A stretch of 64,000 nt of DNA from Clavelina lepadiformis. Lineage: Eukaryota; Chordata; Ascidiacea; Aplousobranchia; Clavelinidae. The translations under genes were made by a program, and so were the position numbers. Below are positions 49,671 to 62,220 of the stretch, piece after piece (the stretch's first letter is position 1; every line of letters begins with the position of its first letter). The notes beneath the pieces were generated by a model. It saw only the letters and a program-made list of their open reading frames with translations. It was not told the origin of the DNA and did not search any database. The DNA is taken from the NCBI RefSeq assembly GCF_947623445.1, contig NC_135241.1:4962501-5026500 (forward strand), written 5' to 3'.

Positions 49671-49684
49671 AACCGTAAACGTAG

Positions 49685-51172
49685 TTATAGTCAGGCGAGT
49701 TGAATTCGTGTACATCTATACTTTATACTTATGAGTAACAGGTACTTTTGATTCTTTCCCGTCTGATAATATCAATCAGAAAGTTTAAATACTGTAATTA
49801 ATACTTGTAAGTGTAATTGCGAAACAACCAACGTACTACTTATTCATCGGTTGACCTGGCTAATTTAAACCGTTTGGTTGTTCTTGGTGAAATTGAATTT
49901 GCAAGCAAGGTATTTTCCACAAGTTCTTTTCCTGACGCATTTATTTTAATTTAGTCAACAATATCATTCAAGACTTAAATGTTTTCAGTGGAAAATAGTG
50001 GACTATCACATGTGGTGCATCAAGCATAGGGTAGACTTATGTAAATAATTAAACCTGTCAGTTTTTATAGAACGTAAAACGGCGAATAGTTGTTGACCTA
50101 TCGACTCAAACCAAAATTTCTTAACACGGATTTTTTTATTTCTACGGATATCAATTTGAACTCAGCGTGTATTTTTCATTTATAAGCCTATGCAGATTTT
50201 AAAATGGCCAACAATTGCTAAAATCTAAAACTTTAAAATTTCATTTCTGCAGACGCGTTAGGGTAAAAATCGTCCGTCACACAATGTGTGGTATATATTG
50301 CTTTTGGACTTGCAGTTTGGTCACGTATTAGCTTTCAACATAACTGGAACTCCGAATCTCCATTATCCAGTCGGTGCATATTGCATGGGAGCACATCGGA
50401 CAACAGCATCTAAAATGTCTAAGGTTAAATATTTACTGTTTGTCGTGTAACGTTTTTCGTTCTGCTATATATTCTACACTGGGCACACGAGAAAAGGTTT
50501 CGATGCTTACAAAGCTGTATTGTATGACATTTGGAAACGTGTTTTAATGTAAAACAATGACAAGGTCAACATCTTCAATCAGAACAAATTAACCAAAAAA
50601 ATTAAATGTAATGTACTTAAAACATCATTTTTAAACATTTAACACATTCTTCGAGCATATACTTAAGGTTCATGAAAAAGGGTCAAAACTGGCAAAGGTT
50701 GACATGAATGTTTGATAACCTGCATTAAAAGTACAGAACAGCTGAAGTGTAATACAGTATACGCAAGATGTCTTTATAGTAAACCTTTACATCTATTGCC
50801 GCTGTTACGAGTTTTCACGCGTGCGATAATGACTAAAACACCTCTTTGTTGCGACACAATTCATTTCAAAAATCTTAAAACATGTCATTCTAACTCAAGT
50901 TCAGTTTGGAACGAGCATTTTTCCATTTTTGACATGCACATGAAACATGCTGGGTATTGTCAATATACTTTTATATTATAGTTGTTGCTATAGCTTCTAG
51001 TGAATAGTTGTATAAAAAATTGATAGATGTACAGAAAAATGTTTACTATTTTGACAATATGTCAAGAAACAAGTACTTCCTCACTAAAAATCATGCCATA
51101 TTTGGTATCAATTTGAGCCTCTTTTGTTGTTTAACTTTTTTGAAATCAAGATGTTTCCTTCATTGACCCTGG
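49685..51172. other. intergenic, no gene seen
   Basis: 3' flank of sulfotransferase C on the minus strand. No exon or element ends recognised. Confidence 0.35.
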
Positions 51173-52809
51173 TCAGACGTTTCTATAATGTGTTCTCCTT
51201 GCTAATTCTAATGGTTTTTTGCATAACCAAGTCGGGCGTGGATACCCAAACAAATCAAAATCAGCTTCATACTTAACATATAGAGCCTGTACTAAATGTG
51301 TGGGAAGTTTTTTAAAATATTCTTCAGTATTGTTTGTGTTAAATCTTCTTCTCCATCTATGAAAAAAAGTCTTTGCGTGTTCGCTGGAAACGTTCAGTTT
51401 GCGTGTTAAATAGGCCACGTCTTCAAACATAGTCTCAAACTTCATGATGAAGTCGTATTCATGGGTGCAAGGGTCACAAGTTTCTTGAAAAGACCTCCAG
51501 TGAGGATCGTTTGCCTGAGGTTCTTTTGAGTGAAGAAGAAAATTAACAAAGTCTTCAAACGTCGCTGTTCTGTCATTTAAACTTCGGTCGTTCACCACGA
51601 ATCGGTATTTTTTGAACTGCTGGTTTATTCGAAGTGATAGTGGCCCGTAGGTGCTGGTGAATCCTTCGCTCTGAGGACGCATTTTGTCGTAATAAGCTGA
51701 TACGATGCGTTCAAATGGATTCCTCACCGTTATGATCTAAATAATACAACGTTACAACATGATTAGGAATTTATTCATCAAACATTTTTGAATTTTATTT
51801 TTCGCGTGTATATAATAATAGGCCATGGTTTGTTTCACAATTGATGCTGTGCAACCGCTAGATTTTGTAAAACACAACGCAGGAAAGCTCTTTCATGAAA
51901 TTAATCAAGACCCACTTACATTTAGGTACTCTTTCCAAGTTTGTTTAAGTTTTGTCTCGTTTTTCAGAGCAATCAGCCTTGATTTTACGTTGGACATTTC
52001 AATCACCTCTCTTCCTCTTATTTTATGATTAAAGTAGTCATCGGTGCTATAGTATCCATCCATAATCATAATGGCTCGAAGCCAGCTTGAACTGGCGCAC
52101 TTGTTGATATCGCAGACCGAAAACTGCATTAAAAGCCAGGAATAATATGTCTTCAGTTCAAACCATTACGCATTGACTGTATTGAGCTAGATACCTTGTA
52201 GTTTTTCGAAAACAAGCTATTAGCCCTACCGATGGGCTTAAATTTTTCACAACTTCTTAGCCTGTCACATCCTCTTCGTAAGGTAGTTCGTCTTTCCGTT
52301 TGCTGAATTTCAATTATGTGCATAAAGTTTGACTCTTCAGCGTCAACTGGAGAACAAGTTGTTGCCACTTCCAAAGACTTATTGGTGGGTGGAAATGGAC
52401 TGTTAGTGGGTTCTTCGCGGGAATTCTCCGAAAAATACTGTTATATTTAAATTCCACATAGATAGAAATACTTTGAAATTAAATTTAGTTTATTTTAAGT
52501 TAACCCCTTTGTTTTTATAAAACCTTATGGTTATATGTTAATGTAACCTAAGTTATGCTGCAAACATTTAAGTTATACACGTTTTGTAAGTTCTATCATT
52601 CATTCAAATTTAACTATCAATTAGAAATTCCTTAAGCATAAGCTAATAAACAAACGCATGCAAAGATGCGAACACTTTTGCAGCATTAAAAACATCAAAC
52701 GTTAGCTTACTCTTCTTGATGCGTTTAGTTCTTGGTGTATCTTCATTAAATTCATTGATGTGATTCCAAAAAGAAAACCGAGGACAAACTTTATTTTTCC
52801 TCCCAACAT
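51173..52809 (-). CDS. carbohydrate sulfotransferase C (HNK-1ST/CHST8-14 type)
   Basis: Exons: 52809-52711, 52437-52195, 52123-51920, 51736-51173; 1110 nt, 369 residues, all phase 0. Signal anchor at about 7-20 (FVLGFLFGITSMN). 5' PAPS motif FSVCDINKCASSSW keeps the Lys although Gly is replaced by Ala; 3' motif IITVRNPFERIVSAYYDKMR is intact. TATFEDFVNFLLHSKEP, HEYDFIMKFETMFEDVAYL and GYPRPTWLC match A and B, with an extra 15-residue basic C-terminus (KKPLELARRTHYRNV). The exon pattern is the same as B. Divergent from gene D with 766 bp between start codons, so the two may share a promoter region. Confidence 0.88.
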
Positions 52810-53575
52810 TTTGCATCCGGTATTGTTCATTTTAGAGAAGTTTAATTCAACATCTGTCGTTTACACATCAAGTCATTTATAGACATATACGCAGACACAT
52901 AAACCTACTCTAATGCTTACTTTAGCGTATATCGTTGAAAACCCAGTACTAAACAGTGAAACTACTGTTATCTATTTATATGGAGTAAATTGTAGGCTAT
53001 ACTTTAACACTGAAGCTATATCCTTGATTTTGAAACCCATGTAAATAAATACTATGCTTATATCATTTTCTCAGCAAACAATTCAGAGGACCGAAACCTG
53101 AATTTCAATTTAAGTCTAAATTTTTAATACAAAGTTAGGTACAGTATTATTTTAATATTCCACGTTACGGGCCTACAATTTGATTTATGATTAACTGCTT
53201 CACACATCAATATGTAGGTTCCTTCCAAAATGGATACACCGAATTTATTTAAAACACAACTTTTGACTTACTGCAGAATACAACTGTTTACTTCAAACGC
53301 TAATATTATATTTCCAACAACTGCAGCTGACTATCTGCCGAAGAGACAGTTATAACGTAGAACTACGTTATTATAAACCCCGAGGCAAAACAAAACAAGC
53401 TTTAGTTGCTGTGTTTCATGAACTAAACAAGAGGAAGCGTTGGTATGCGTGCCGCTTACTTTCTTAGTTTACTTTCTGAGACCTTCGGTATACTAACCAG
53501 AACTTTTACCGTCTAGGAACCGTAATTTCTGTAAGAACAATTACAAATGCAGTGTTCAGGACGAGGTGGCACACG
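52810..53575. promoter_or_regulatory. intergenic between divergent sulfotransferases C and D
   Basis: The 766 bp between the two start codons must contain both promoters and 5' untranslated sequence. No TATA box or repeated motif stands out by eye. Confidence 0.35.
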
Positions 53576-56500
53576 ATGCTTATGTTCCAGAGAATCAAGG
53601 TATTTGCTTTCATCGTTTTGGTAGGCGTCTTGCTGTGGTCCATGGAATATCAATGGGCATCTCATTTTAATAAGCAGGTTAGTTTTTGGTTACAGATTGA
53701 CTTGTAACTACTTCAAGTAAAAATATTTGGCAACAAAACGCGCTAAAATGTCTTTGCTATTACTGTCTTTCTGTAGTTTTTCCTGGCGAAGTTGTGGTTT
53801 ATTAGAATTACAGTTTGCTGCGAGTCGTGTGCAGCGCTTGTAAATGTCCTTCACAGCGACCTAGGATTTTTGTAGATTACGTTCTCCCAACAAATACCAC
53901 AATCAGCGCCGGACTTACAATGTAGCAAAAGTAGCATTTGTGGATAAGTTGTAGGGGGAGGTCCGTAACGATTTTTGTTCAAAACATTTGTCAAAAGGTT
54001 TGAGTCACTTTTGTTTTTAAATGTTTAAGCCCATCTCTGGTTTGCATAAACAATACACTGGTTTTATATTGTATTTTTTGCCACTTCTTAGTACACCTGA
54101 AAAAGCAAGCTTATGTTTGCGAAAGCTCGTGTAGAAAAATCAAAAATAAAGTTAACTTTCAGAGTGCCAACCTTTATCTTGTCCTTATTTTTCTGGTTTT
54201 ACGGTATCATTTAAAATTTCACGTAAAGAGCTAAACCTAGAGATCAATGAGACTATAATGACACAACAATCTACAATATACATCATTATTTTAGGTATAA
54301 AATCAAAATTCATGGTAGCCTAGCACAGAGTGTTTACTTTTTTAAGCCTTATCTTATGGTACGGTGCACCTCATGAAATAAGCTCAAGCTTGCAAAATCT
54401 CGTGTTGATTGATTCAAAGTTTAGCCTTCAAATGATACAATGTAACTTATTCTGCTTTGATTCTGAAGTTAACATTTCTCAGCCACCATCAACTTCAAAT
54501 ATATCATTTTAAGCAGCCTGTTGTTTAGAAGAGGATTCAATCGTTTTTATTCTGCGCTGCACAGAGTAGGTTGCCAAATGCAACGATACACCGTATTACA
54601 GTAGGCAATCAGCATGCAGATATAGCACGAGCCTGTGTCCAATAATGGCTTCAGGATGTGGCTAGCGAGGCGGTCGCCCCGGGACCCTTTCGCATTTCTG
54701 AATACGCACACTAGAAAAACAGACATTGCGTACGAAGAAAATTGTTAACTACAGTAGTCTAATCTTTTTCAGGACAGCTGGAGTTATTCACTGGTTCAAG
54801 CTAATTAGCTGTATATGAACTGTGTTTAGAACACTGGAAAGCTGTGTAAATCAAAACTCGGTGTAAATCGGTCACCTTCTGTTTTGAGATTACTTTCATA
54901 TAGCTTGGTTCTTAAACGCTCATCTGACCTGATCATCTTGTCACGTCTTAACACGCCACGTCTTTTCTACTGACAAACCTCTGACGTATTAGGCGCTCCA
55001 AAGCAACAAAGAAATGAAGGGTGTGAGATCTTGAGGGCCCAGAGAGGAAAAGAAATGCATAAAACAAATATCCTGATGTTTAGCTTTTGAAAGAAAAGAA
55101 ATAATTTATGCATTTTTGACCATGGAAGTTTAAACTTGTCCGGGGGAGCATGCCCCTGGTACCTCTAGGATACATTCCTACGTCACCATTCATTTTGGGG
55201 CCCACAAACTTAAGTCGGGCCGTTCAATTCACAATAGGTTCGGTTGTTTATTTAGCGTGTAAGCTACGTACGTTAGTCGTAGTCGGGTAGATGGAGATGA
55301 TACTATGACACACTCAATTTTTTTAAATGCACAATTTTTCCGATAACAAAGTCGAAAATGACAAAATCCTGATTGTACCTATACTACTTACTATACATTC
55401 AAGTTTCAACTACCGGCATTGAATGAATTCTAGATTGTTGACGACGTCTGTAGTGTTATTTCATTATTTTCCAATATACCGATTAACATAGTTGCAAACA
55501 ACGTCTTTATAGCACTACATTTATTGATATAGTCAAATTGTTTTGGTAATATTATAGAGCCCCGCAGATTTTTGTGCCACAAGCACCAGCTTAATTAGGC
55601 TCTGACCAGATCACAAACCAAGTTTGGAATTTAATAAGCAAAACGGACATCCTAGAACTGTGTATTAGTTGCATTTACAAGTTGTGCGCTTCCAATTACA
55701 GTAATAACTAATAGTTTCTTAACTGCTGTTACAAGATCTTGTATGCCTTTTTCCTGTAGTTAGAATAACTAGGCCTAATTACTTTCAATATACCCCACAT
55801 TGGTCTGTAAATACACAGCCCGTGTGCTTAAATATCAGACTAATTGCTTTTTAGTTGAGAGAAGTATTTGAACCTGCTGAAGACATTTACCAAAAAGCAG
55901 AGCGATATCACTTCGAAGTCCTCCGCATTATCCAGGAAGAGCGGAAAGCTACGGTTAACAGAGCTTGCGGCGAATGGAAAAACACTTGCGTCCGACATCC
56001 CGAGTCGTTTTCGGGTATACATTCTCGCAGTTACAACGTAAGTCTTTTTGGTAGATGCTATGGCACTTTGAACAAAGTATCATCGTCAAAAAACTTTTTT
56101 TCAGTTATGCACATAGCTATCATCTATCTATAGCCCAGTTTTTAGTCATCTTACTTCACGTTCAATAAAAATGAAATACGTGTTCGACGACATATCTTTT
56201 ACAGGTCGGTGTCTGCGACATACCTGAGTGTGGCGGTTCCGGTTGGAGAAATATAATTTATGAAATGGATAAAAATGACATTTCTATTGGCAATAACAGA
56301 ACTATTTCCCCCGAAGACAGCTTCAAGGTAAAATGATTCAACGAAATCAATTAAAATAAAGCTACATTCAGAACATTATGCTGATGGTAAGTTGCATTCA
56401 CCTTCTGCTTGAGCTTAAACTTATACCATTCTGTAGATAATTGTGGTTCGTCATCCTTTTCAACGTCTAGCGGCGGCATACAGATACCAACTCAGAGTCG

Positions 56501-56988
56501 AAAGCTCTGCTTACTTTGCGCAGCTTTCCAGAACGATCGTGGAAAAGTACAAACATCAACGAAACTCAAGCAACGCTAAAAACCAAGCTTACCATGGTTC
56601 CAATGATGTGCTGACCTTTGAAGATTTTGTAAATTTCGTATTGTATGATGAAAATGCACAAGAAAGCAGATTGTGGCAGACTTTTAGCGAAAGTTGCAAT
56701 CTCTGCGATGTTCGCTATGATGCTATATTGAAGTACGAAACGCTTGAGGAAGACTTCAACTACTTACAACAAACTTTAGGCTTTCAGGACAAATACAAAG
56801 ATATGTTTTTTAAAAACAACTTTATGACGGTGGCTGATTATAAAGTTGAAACATCTTTTAAGCAACTGGCCACCAATTTACAAGACGCTCTGTACAAAAA
56901 GTTCCTTCCAGATTTCCAAATGTTCGGTTATCAGCTTCCAACGTGGTTGTGTAAACGGAATGACATAACAAACTTTTTGGAAAATTAA
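53576..56988 (+). CDS. divergent sulfotransferase-like protein D, possible pseudoenzyme
   Basis: Exons: 53576-53677, 55855-56037, 56205-56327, 56437-56988; 960 nt, 319 residues, phase 0 throughout. Signal anchor at about 9-22 (VFAFIVLVGVLLWS). It follows the paralogues in general plan (stem exon with IQEERKATVNRACGEW, LTFEDFVNFVLYDENAQ, RYDAILKYETLEEDF, end GYQLPTWLCKRND). The 5' motif is CDIPECGGSGW, with Glu where the others have Lys, and the 3' motif is VVRHPFQRLAAAY, with Ala for the conserved Ser. The third exon is 123 nt instead of 204. The frame is intact, so it is probably expressed, but PAPS binding and catalysis are doubtful. The 2.2 kb first intron contains repeat debris. Confidence 0.75.
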
Positions 56989-58229
56989 TATTTTAGGAAA
57001 CTATAAAATGTGATGTTGAATTTTGTTGCGAACTGTGTAACAAAATACGTTACTTGTGGCTTTGTAACACCGTAGCCTAATTTGGTAAACAAGTTTTCTT
57101 TTTTGCTTTTTCTTGGCGATTTATCGAATGTATTTTATTGTAGTTAGTTTATGTACAACCAAAGGATGCGAATGCTGTTTACTGCAGTATGGTGGGCATT
57201 ATGCTGGGCATTATGCTGATAGATTTGTATTTGTAGACTATACACGGAACATAGGCCTACAACACGTCACAGCATCACAAACACGGCCACCTACGGGTTT
57301 GTAGAATTTTTCGTAGGTGTATGGAAGCGGAGATGAACATTTGGTGCCAGCCCGACTAAGACACAGCATGAAAAATATCTATAATTTAATCTTGAAATAT
57401 CAAAACAACTACTCAAAACCAATTCTTCAAGAAGCACTTGCCGTAGCAACAGCTTGATCAAAGTCATATGTTTAACTCAAATAGGAACCAAGCGAAAAAA
57501 AAACCGATTTAATCATCATCCCAGTCTCTGGTCCAACTTCCGAAAGCAGGTGGAAAAAAATTAAACAAATCTTTTCACCAGGCTTCTCCATAGACTTAGG
57601 TCTACTTTATTTGTTAACCATGACAAGCAACAAAATACGGTTAGAAAACTTACACAAAAACTTGGCAGCAAGTTTTTACAAGCCACGATCGATTGATTAT
57701 TATTATGCATACAGCCTAAGCAAAGCTACGCGGTAACGCAGCAATACACCTGAAATGAGAAGCTGTTAAGTAGACTACGTTAAACCAACTAAAAGTAGCA
57801 TTTTTAACCAACGGAATTCTCACAGATGTCTGCGAAACAACTATAACCTAATGCCAAAATAAGAAAATAGCCTATCCTTTTAGAATAAACGTGTACCCAA
57901 TTGTACGTGCTACTTCATCACAAAATCATCAACAACAGACCCGATGTAAAGTAGGCAAGTTTCATATAAACTGGAAACGTTTTGTGTTGGCAAGAAAGAT
58001 ATGCCTGCTTTACTGTAGCTTTCTTATATGAAGCGACTGTTTCACAGTACGTAGGTCACGCAACCTGTTGTTAAAGATAGCCAGTTAGGTTAGGAGAATG
58101 GGTATGCAAAAAGTTGGTTTTAGGTATTGAAGGTTTCATTAAAGTTTCATTAGATTTAGATTATAAGGTAGATTTAAGTTAGGCTTACTATGTTATAACA
58201 TTTAAGTTATAGGTTACCAAGAAAATGTA
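56989..58229. other. intergenic, no gene seen
   Basis: 3' flank of gene D. A direct doubling of GGGCATTATGCT occurs at about 57194-57217. No exons recognised. Confidence 0.35.
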
Positions 58230-58660
58230 AAAAACGGGGGCCACGGAATTGCACCCAACGTGACTGCATCTACACGGGATTGCAACCACTAGAAATTACA
58301 ACCAAACACAATTGAAAGCACACAGGATTGCACCTACACGCAATTGAATACTTTCGGGCTTTGGGACTGCAAGAAACAACTACTAACTTATAAAATAGCG
58401 TATAAAAAATACGTTACGTATACGTAGGCCTATTATTATAGATAACAGTAAAATTACTTAGGAAAACATGTTTAGCCAAGCAGGTGGGTTATATGCATAA
58501 ATATAACATTAACACTATATCGATTTTAAACGGAATTGCACCCACACAGAATTTCAATTGCAGGATTTGCAGCTACATGGAATTGCACCCACAAGGGATT
58601 AAAGCAACACGAAATTACAGCCAAATGAGATTGCACCCATCCACCCACACAGGATCAGAG
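58230..58660 (+). repeat. degenerate ~16 bp minisatellite (GGAATTGCACCCACAC-like)
   Basis: Two blocks (about 58240-58350 and 58528-58660) repeat variants of ACGGAATTGCACCCAC. The 106-codon ORF at 58484-58804 is largely built from it. The same unit appears inverted at about 60050-60115. Confidence 0.7.
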
Positions 58661-58967
58661 GCGTACCTAGAGTTTTATTTCCCGGAAACAGAGAAAAGAT
58701 TTGCTCTCCCACTTGTCGCCATAAATGAGAAAAACGAACACCGAATGAGCAAACTATTATGGAATTTGTTTAATTTCCACTTTGAACACCCCGTTGCCCG
58801 TTGAAAAAGTGCAAAGCGCAAATTATGAAATGAATTCTAACATTTATTCCTACAATAGTAGTTGGCAATTTATAGTGTACAATTTTGAAACGTCGCAGAG
58901 AACGATTTTGTTGCCGTGTAACCATAAGTATAGTGTAAACACGATATAAAAACGATATAGTATTTAT

Positions 58968-59391
58968 TAGGGATGGGCCGATACGAACCCAAACCCGAAT
59001 AGATTCGCCAAATATCGCCTTTATGGAAGATTCGGGCGAACACGAATACCAACAATGGCGAACCCGAACACAATATTACTTATAAATTTACTGACTTTCG
59101 TAAAAAATGATGATATAGTTTCCTGACAATGCTAAAGTATAGTCAGCAGTACTTACAATGAAGGTCGTTTTACTAACGATTTTGATTTTTCGATCGTTTT
59201 TTAAACACTATTTTTCGAAAGAAAGCGATTTGTTTATCGATTACGTCATTTTAGAAGCAAGACTTGACAACTTTTGAAGGAAATTTTATTGTTTGGTTCT
59301 AATAGGAATAGATTCGGGATTCGTTCGTGTCGACTTTCATGATATTCGGGTTCGCACGAACCCGAATAATCTTCCTCGCGGCACATCCCTA
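58968..59391. mobile_element. hAT-type MITE (424 bp)
   Basis: Ends TAGGGATGGGCCG and CGGCACATCCCTA are inverted repeats with one mismatch. They are flanked by the perfect 8 bp direct repeat GTATTTAT (58960-58967 and 59392-59399). The interior is rich in CGAACCCGAA-type motifs and noncoding. Confidence 0.88.
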
Positions 59392-60049
59392 GTATTTATA
59401 TTATATTGTGACGGTTACGTCACGAGTCATGAGTTGTTTTCGAAACGCTGAAATGTTTATTTTGGGGTTTTGCAATGCAATTGTTGACCAGACTTAAATT
59501 CTCCTTAATGACGTTCAGATAAATTACATCGCTTGAACTGATGTGACATATATATAACGATGTAATGTTTGCAATCTTTCCTTTTTACGTGATTTATTTC
59601 ACTGGTTACTACTGCGCGATGTAACATGCAGTAAGCTGTGCCCGAAGGTGGAAGCCTTTGTGTCTGATAATAAATGAAATGAAAACTTTATAACTTAGTA
59701 ATTTGTATAGACAGAATTAAGCAACTAATAACATAATCACGCCGTTTGAGAAATGAGAACTCATACCATCGAAGCAGAAGTAAAACAAATTATCATCTTC
59801 AATCGTCCTCGCTCATATTGTAACAATTACCGACAGTGTACGCGATCTTTATGGCGAATATGATTGCTGTGTAATACTTCATACAAATAATACACAAGAG
59901 AACTAATATTTGTCATAATATCTATGCGTGTAACCCACTTGCTAGGCTAAATATGTTTTCCTAAAGCATTCAACTGTTATCCACGCTACGTACAAAACGC
60001 ATTTCTTGGTGTATTACAGTATTTATTTCCTGCAGTCTGAAAGCCCGAA

Positions 60050-60115
60050 AATTGTAGTGCAATTCCGTGTGGGTACAATTTAGTTGGGTGCAATTCTGTG
60101 TGTGTACAATCTGTT
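60050..60115 (-). repeat. inverted partner of the 58.2 kb minisatellite
   Basis: TGCAATTCCGTGTGGGTACA and GGGTGCAATTCTGTGTG are reverse complements of the 58.2-58.7 kb unit. Too few units remain to fix element borders. Confidence 0.6.
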
Positions 60116-61162
60116 TATATCTATCATGTGATGTATATATGTGTTATATTATAAAACATGTGTTTTATAGGATATCTATGGTGCTATCACGCGTGGGTAC
60201 AGTCACTACGAAACGGTAAAAATAGCTTCAAACACACGATTTTTTACAACTCCATAGTGGCAGCCTTTTTTATAACCATGCCTTAGTTTCAGATAGTAAA
60301 TGACTCTTTATGTTTTTTTTTATAAAAAGACTCGATTTGACTCGAGCCACTTTTAACTTCTTCCAAATGATTCCACTTGACTTGAGTCTTTAACCTTAGA
60401 TTTTTAATGATTTGGAAATTAGACTTGTGACTCGAGTATGATGACTTTGTTTGTTGTCTTTAAAATATTTCTGATAAACAGTCACTACTGTTTGAATCAC
60501 CATTTCATTTCTACTTATGTAAACCACGAGAAAATCTCCACGTCTTCATCATGACTCATTAGTTATTACAGTATTTACATCTTATCAGCTGACAATGACG
60601 TCATAACAAACTTCGCTGCGCTTGAGTGATTCGAGAATATTTCTTCTACGCAACCACCAGACCCTTCATTGTTGACAGTTTCTTTGTTTACAAAGTCTAG
60701 TTATTCCAGGGGGACACGGCGACACGCGTGCAATACAGGCATAGTAGGACAAGTTTTGCGCCACGTGCTGAAATTTGAAATAGAATACACTTGGTTTTTG
60801 TTGCTATAGCTGTGTGTGATTCTTGCCGACACTTCTGTCATTTTGTGGTGAAAGTTTGTAAGTGTCTTTGTTAATCATATAGACGCAGTCTATGAGTCTG
60901 CCAGTCAGCCATCTACTTGCTCGATTGTCAGATTGTGTTTGTTGCTGTAACAGGATTTTGTTTCTGGAATGTATATAGGTTATAGTAATTAGTTATGCTA
61001 TGAAATATATGTAAACTACCGAACTATACCATCTGTAACACCTTAGGATCTCACTAAAGGCCGGAAAAGGCTGAACTGAAGAAAATAGGCCTAGGCCTAG
61101 TTGTGAAACACTGTTTTCAATTTCAGCTCGTTCAGGCTGTTATTGTTTCGTACGTTATTGTT

Positions 61163-61208
61163 TCCACTTTGCGTGAAAACGTTTATACTTGTTTTCACGC
61201 AAAGTGGA
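61163..61208. repeat. perfect 18 bp inverted repeat with 10 bp loop
   Basis: TCCACTTTGCGTGAAAAC (61163-61180) and GTTTTCACGCAAAGTGGA (61191-61208) are exact reverse complements separated by GTTTATACTT. No oligo-T tract or element context follows. Confidence 0.85.
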
Positions 61209-62174
61209 GGCTTATAGTTTTGTATAATTGTAGAAATTGTAAATGCTGTAACTATTAGGCTAATTTTACTATTATACAAAACAGCAAAGGGCCGTTCCAA
61301 ATTTTGTATTGTTAATTTTTTGTTTATTGTTGCAGCCAACATTTTTTTTAATTTTTGTTGTTTTTTGGCAACTTCACAGTTTTTCACACAACAATTTTTT
61401 CACAACTGCATCAGAGCTGATGAAAAGCAGTTCAGCTATTCAAAAGATTGAAAGAGGCATATACAACTCAGCTATTAATGAACTGAAGTAGCTTATATGT
61501 CAGCCAGACTAGCCAGCATTTGGTCTATGATAATGCGATTTATTGGTATGATAATGCAAGTTTGGTAGAAAAAAACTCAGCAGTGTCTATTTCATGGCCA
61601 AAATTTATATGTTCATGTAAAAGCTTTTTTTTATCACATAAATGTTAACCTAAGTTGAAAGTTATGTCATGCTAAACTACCTAATTTAAAGTTTAATTTA
61701 ACTTAACCATTATTAACAAAATAAAACTGTTTGCATGCCATCTGTTGGCAAAATAACAACTTTGATAATTCATGTGTCATGCCACATTCTTCCTTCTTAG
61801 CAAGTTTAGCATCTATAGTGCTCTAGTAAAGAGCAAAAAATGTTGATATAGAGACAGGAACTAAATTGTGTTAAATACAAGCAGCAGCGGCAACATTACA
61901 GTGGTCTTCTTTAACTTGCAGCTTTGCAGATGACCATTTTTTAATCAATTAACCACCCTGTTTACTATCATTGTAATACATCTTGTAATAGTACCAGTGA
62001 TATTATTTACTAACTCATAGTTATTTGGTTTGTAATATATAGGAAGAGAAAAGCACAAGGTATTTATTCAGTATTTGTATACCTGTCAGATAGAGTTGGG
62101 TAGTATCGCTATCAACAGTACCATTTAAATGTTGTGGTAGCTGTTTGAATTGATAGCATTTTTCATGCAGTTTT

Positions 62175-62220
62175 TTATATACATATATATATAAATTATG
62201 TATATATATATATATATAAA
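62175..62220. repeat. TA microsatellite
   Basis: Runs of TATATATA interrupted by short AT-rich spacers. Confidence 0.8.

Larger units (their letters stand above)
48052..49674. mobile_element. foldback-like DNA transposon with inverted minisatellite ends
   Basis: Both ends are tandem arrays of the same 15-16 bp unit in opposite orientation: 48062-48354 (unit GATTCAACCCACGGAC) and 49346-49670 (unit GTCCGTGGGTTGAATC). The outer edges also match inversely: GGTGGTCGGACGATTCAACC at the left and, read back, GGTTCCAGGTCGATTCAACC at the right. The identical direct repeat GTAAACGTAG lies immediately outside each edge (48042-48051 and 49675-49684), as a 10 bp target duplication would. The 1 kb centre has no transposase. 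A 9-10 bp duplication suggests a Mutator-like origin, which is inference. Confidence 0.65.

Noticed and set aside
49308-49715. 135-codon minus-strand ORF
   Set aside because: Same repeat artefact on the opposite strand.
54060-54180. Possible retroelement 3' tail (CCTGAAAAAGC...GCGAAAGCTCG)
   Set aside because: A resemblance only; no coding part or boundaries around it.
54640-55240. GC-richer patches (GGTCGCCCCGGGACCC, GGGGCCCACAAACTTAAG) in intron 1 of sulfotransferase D
   Set aside because: They look like old interspersed repeat debris, but no ends or family could be identified.
58484-58804. 106-codon ORF
   Set aside because: Mostly decayed minisatellite sequence, no splice sites or motif.
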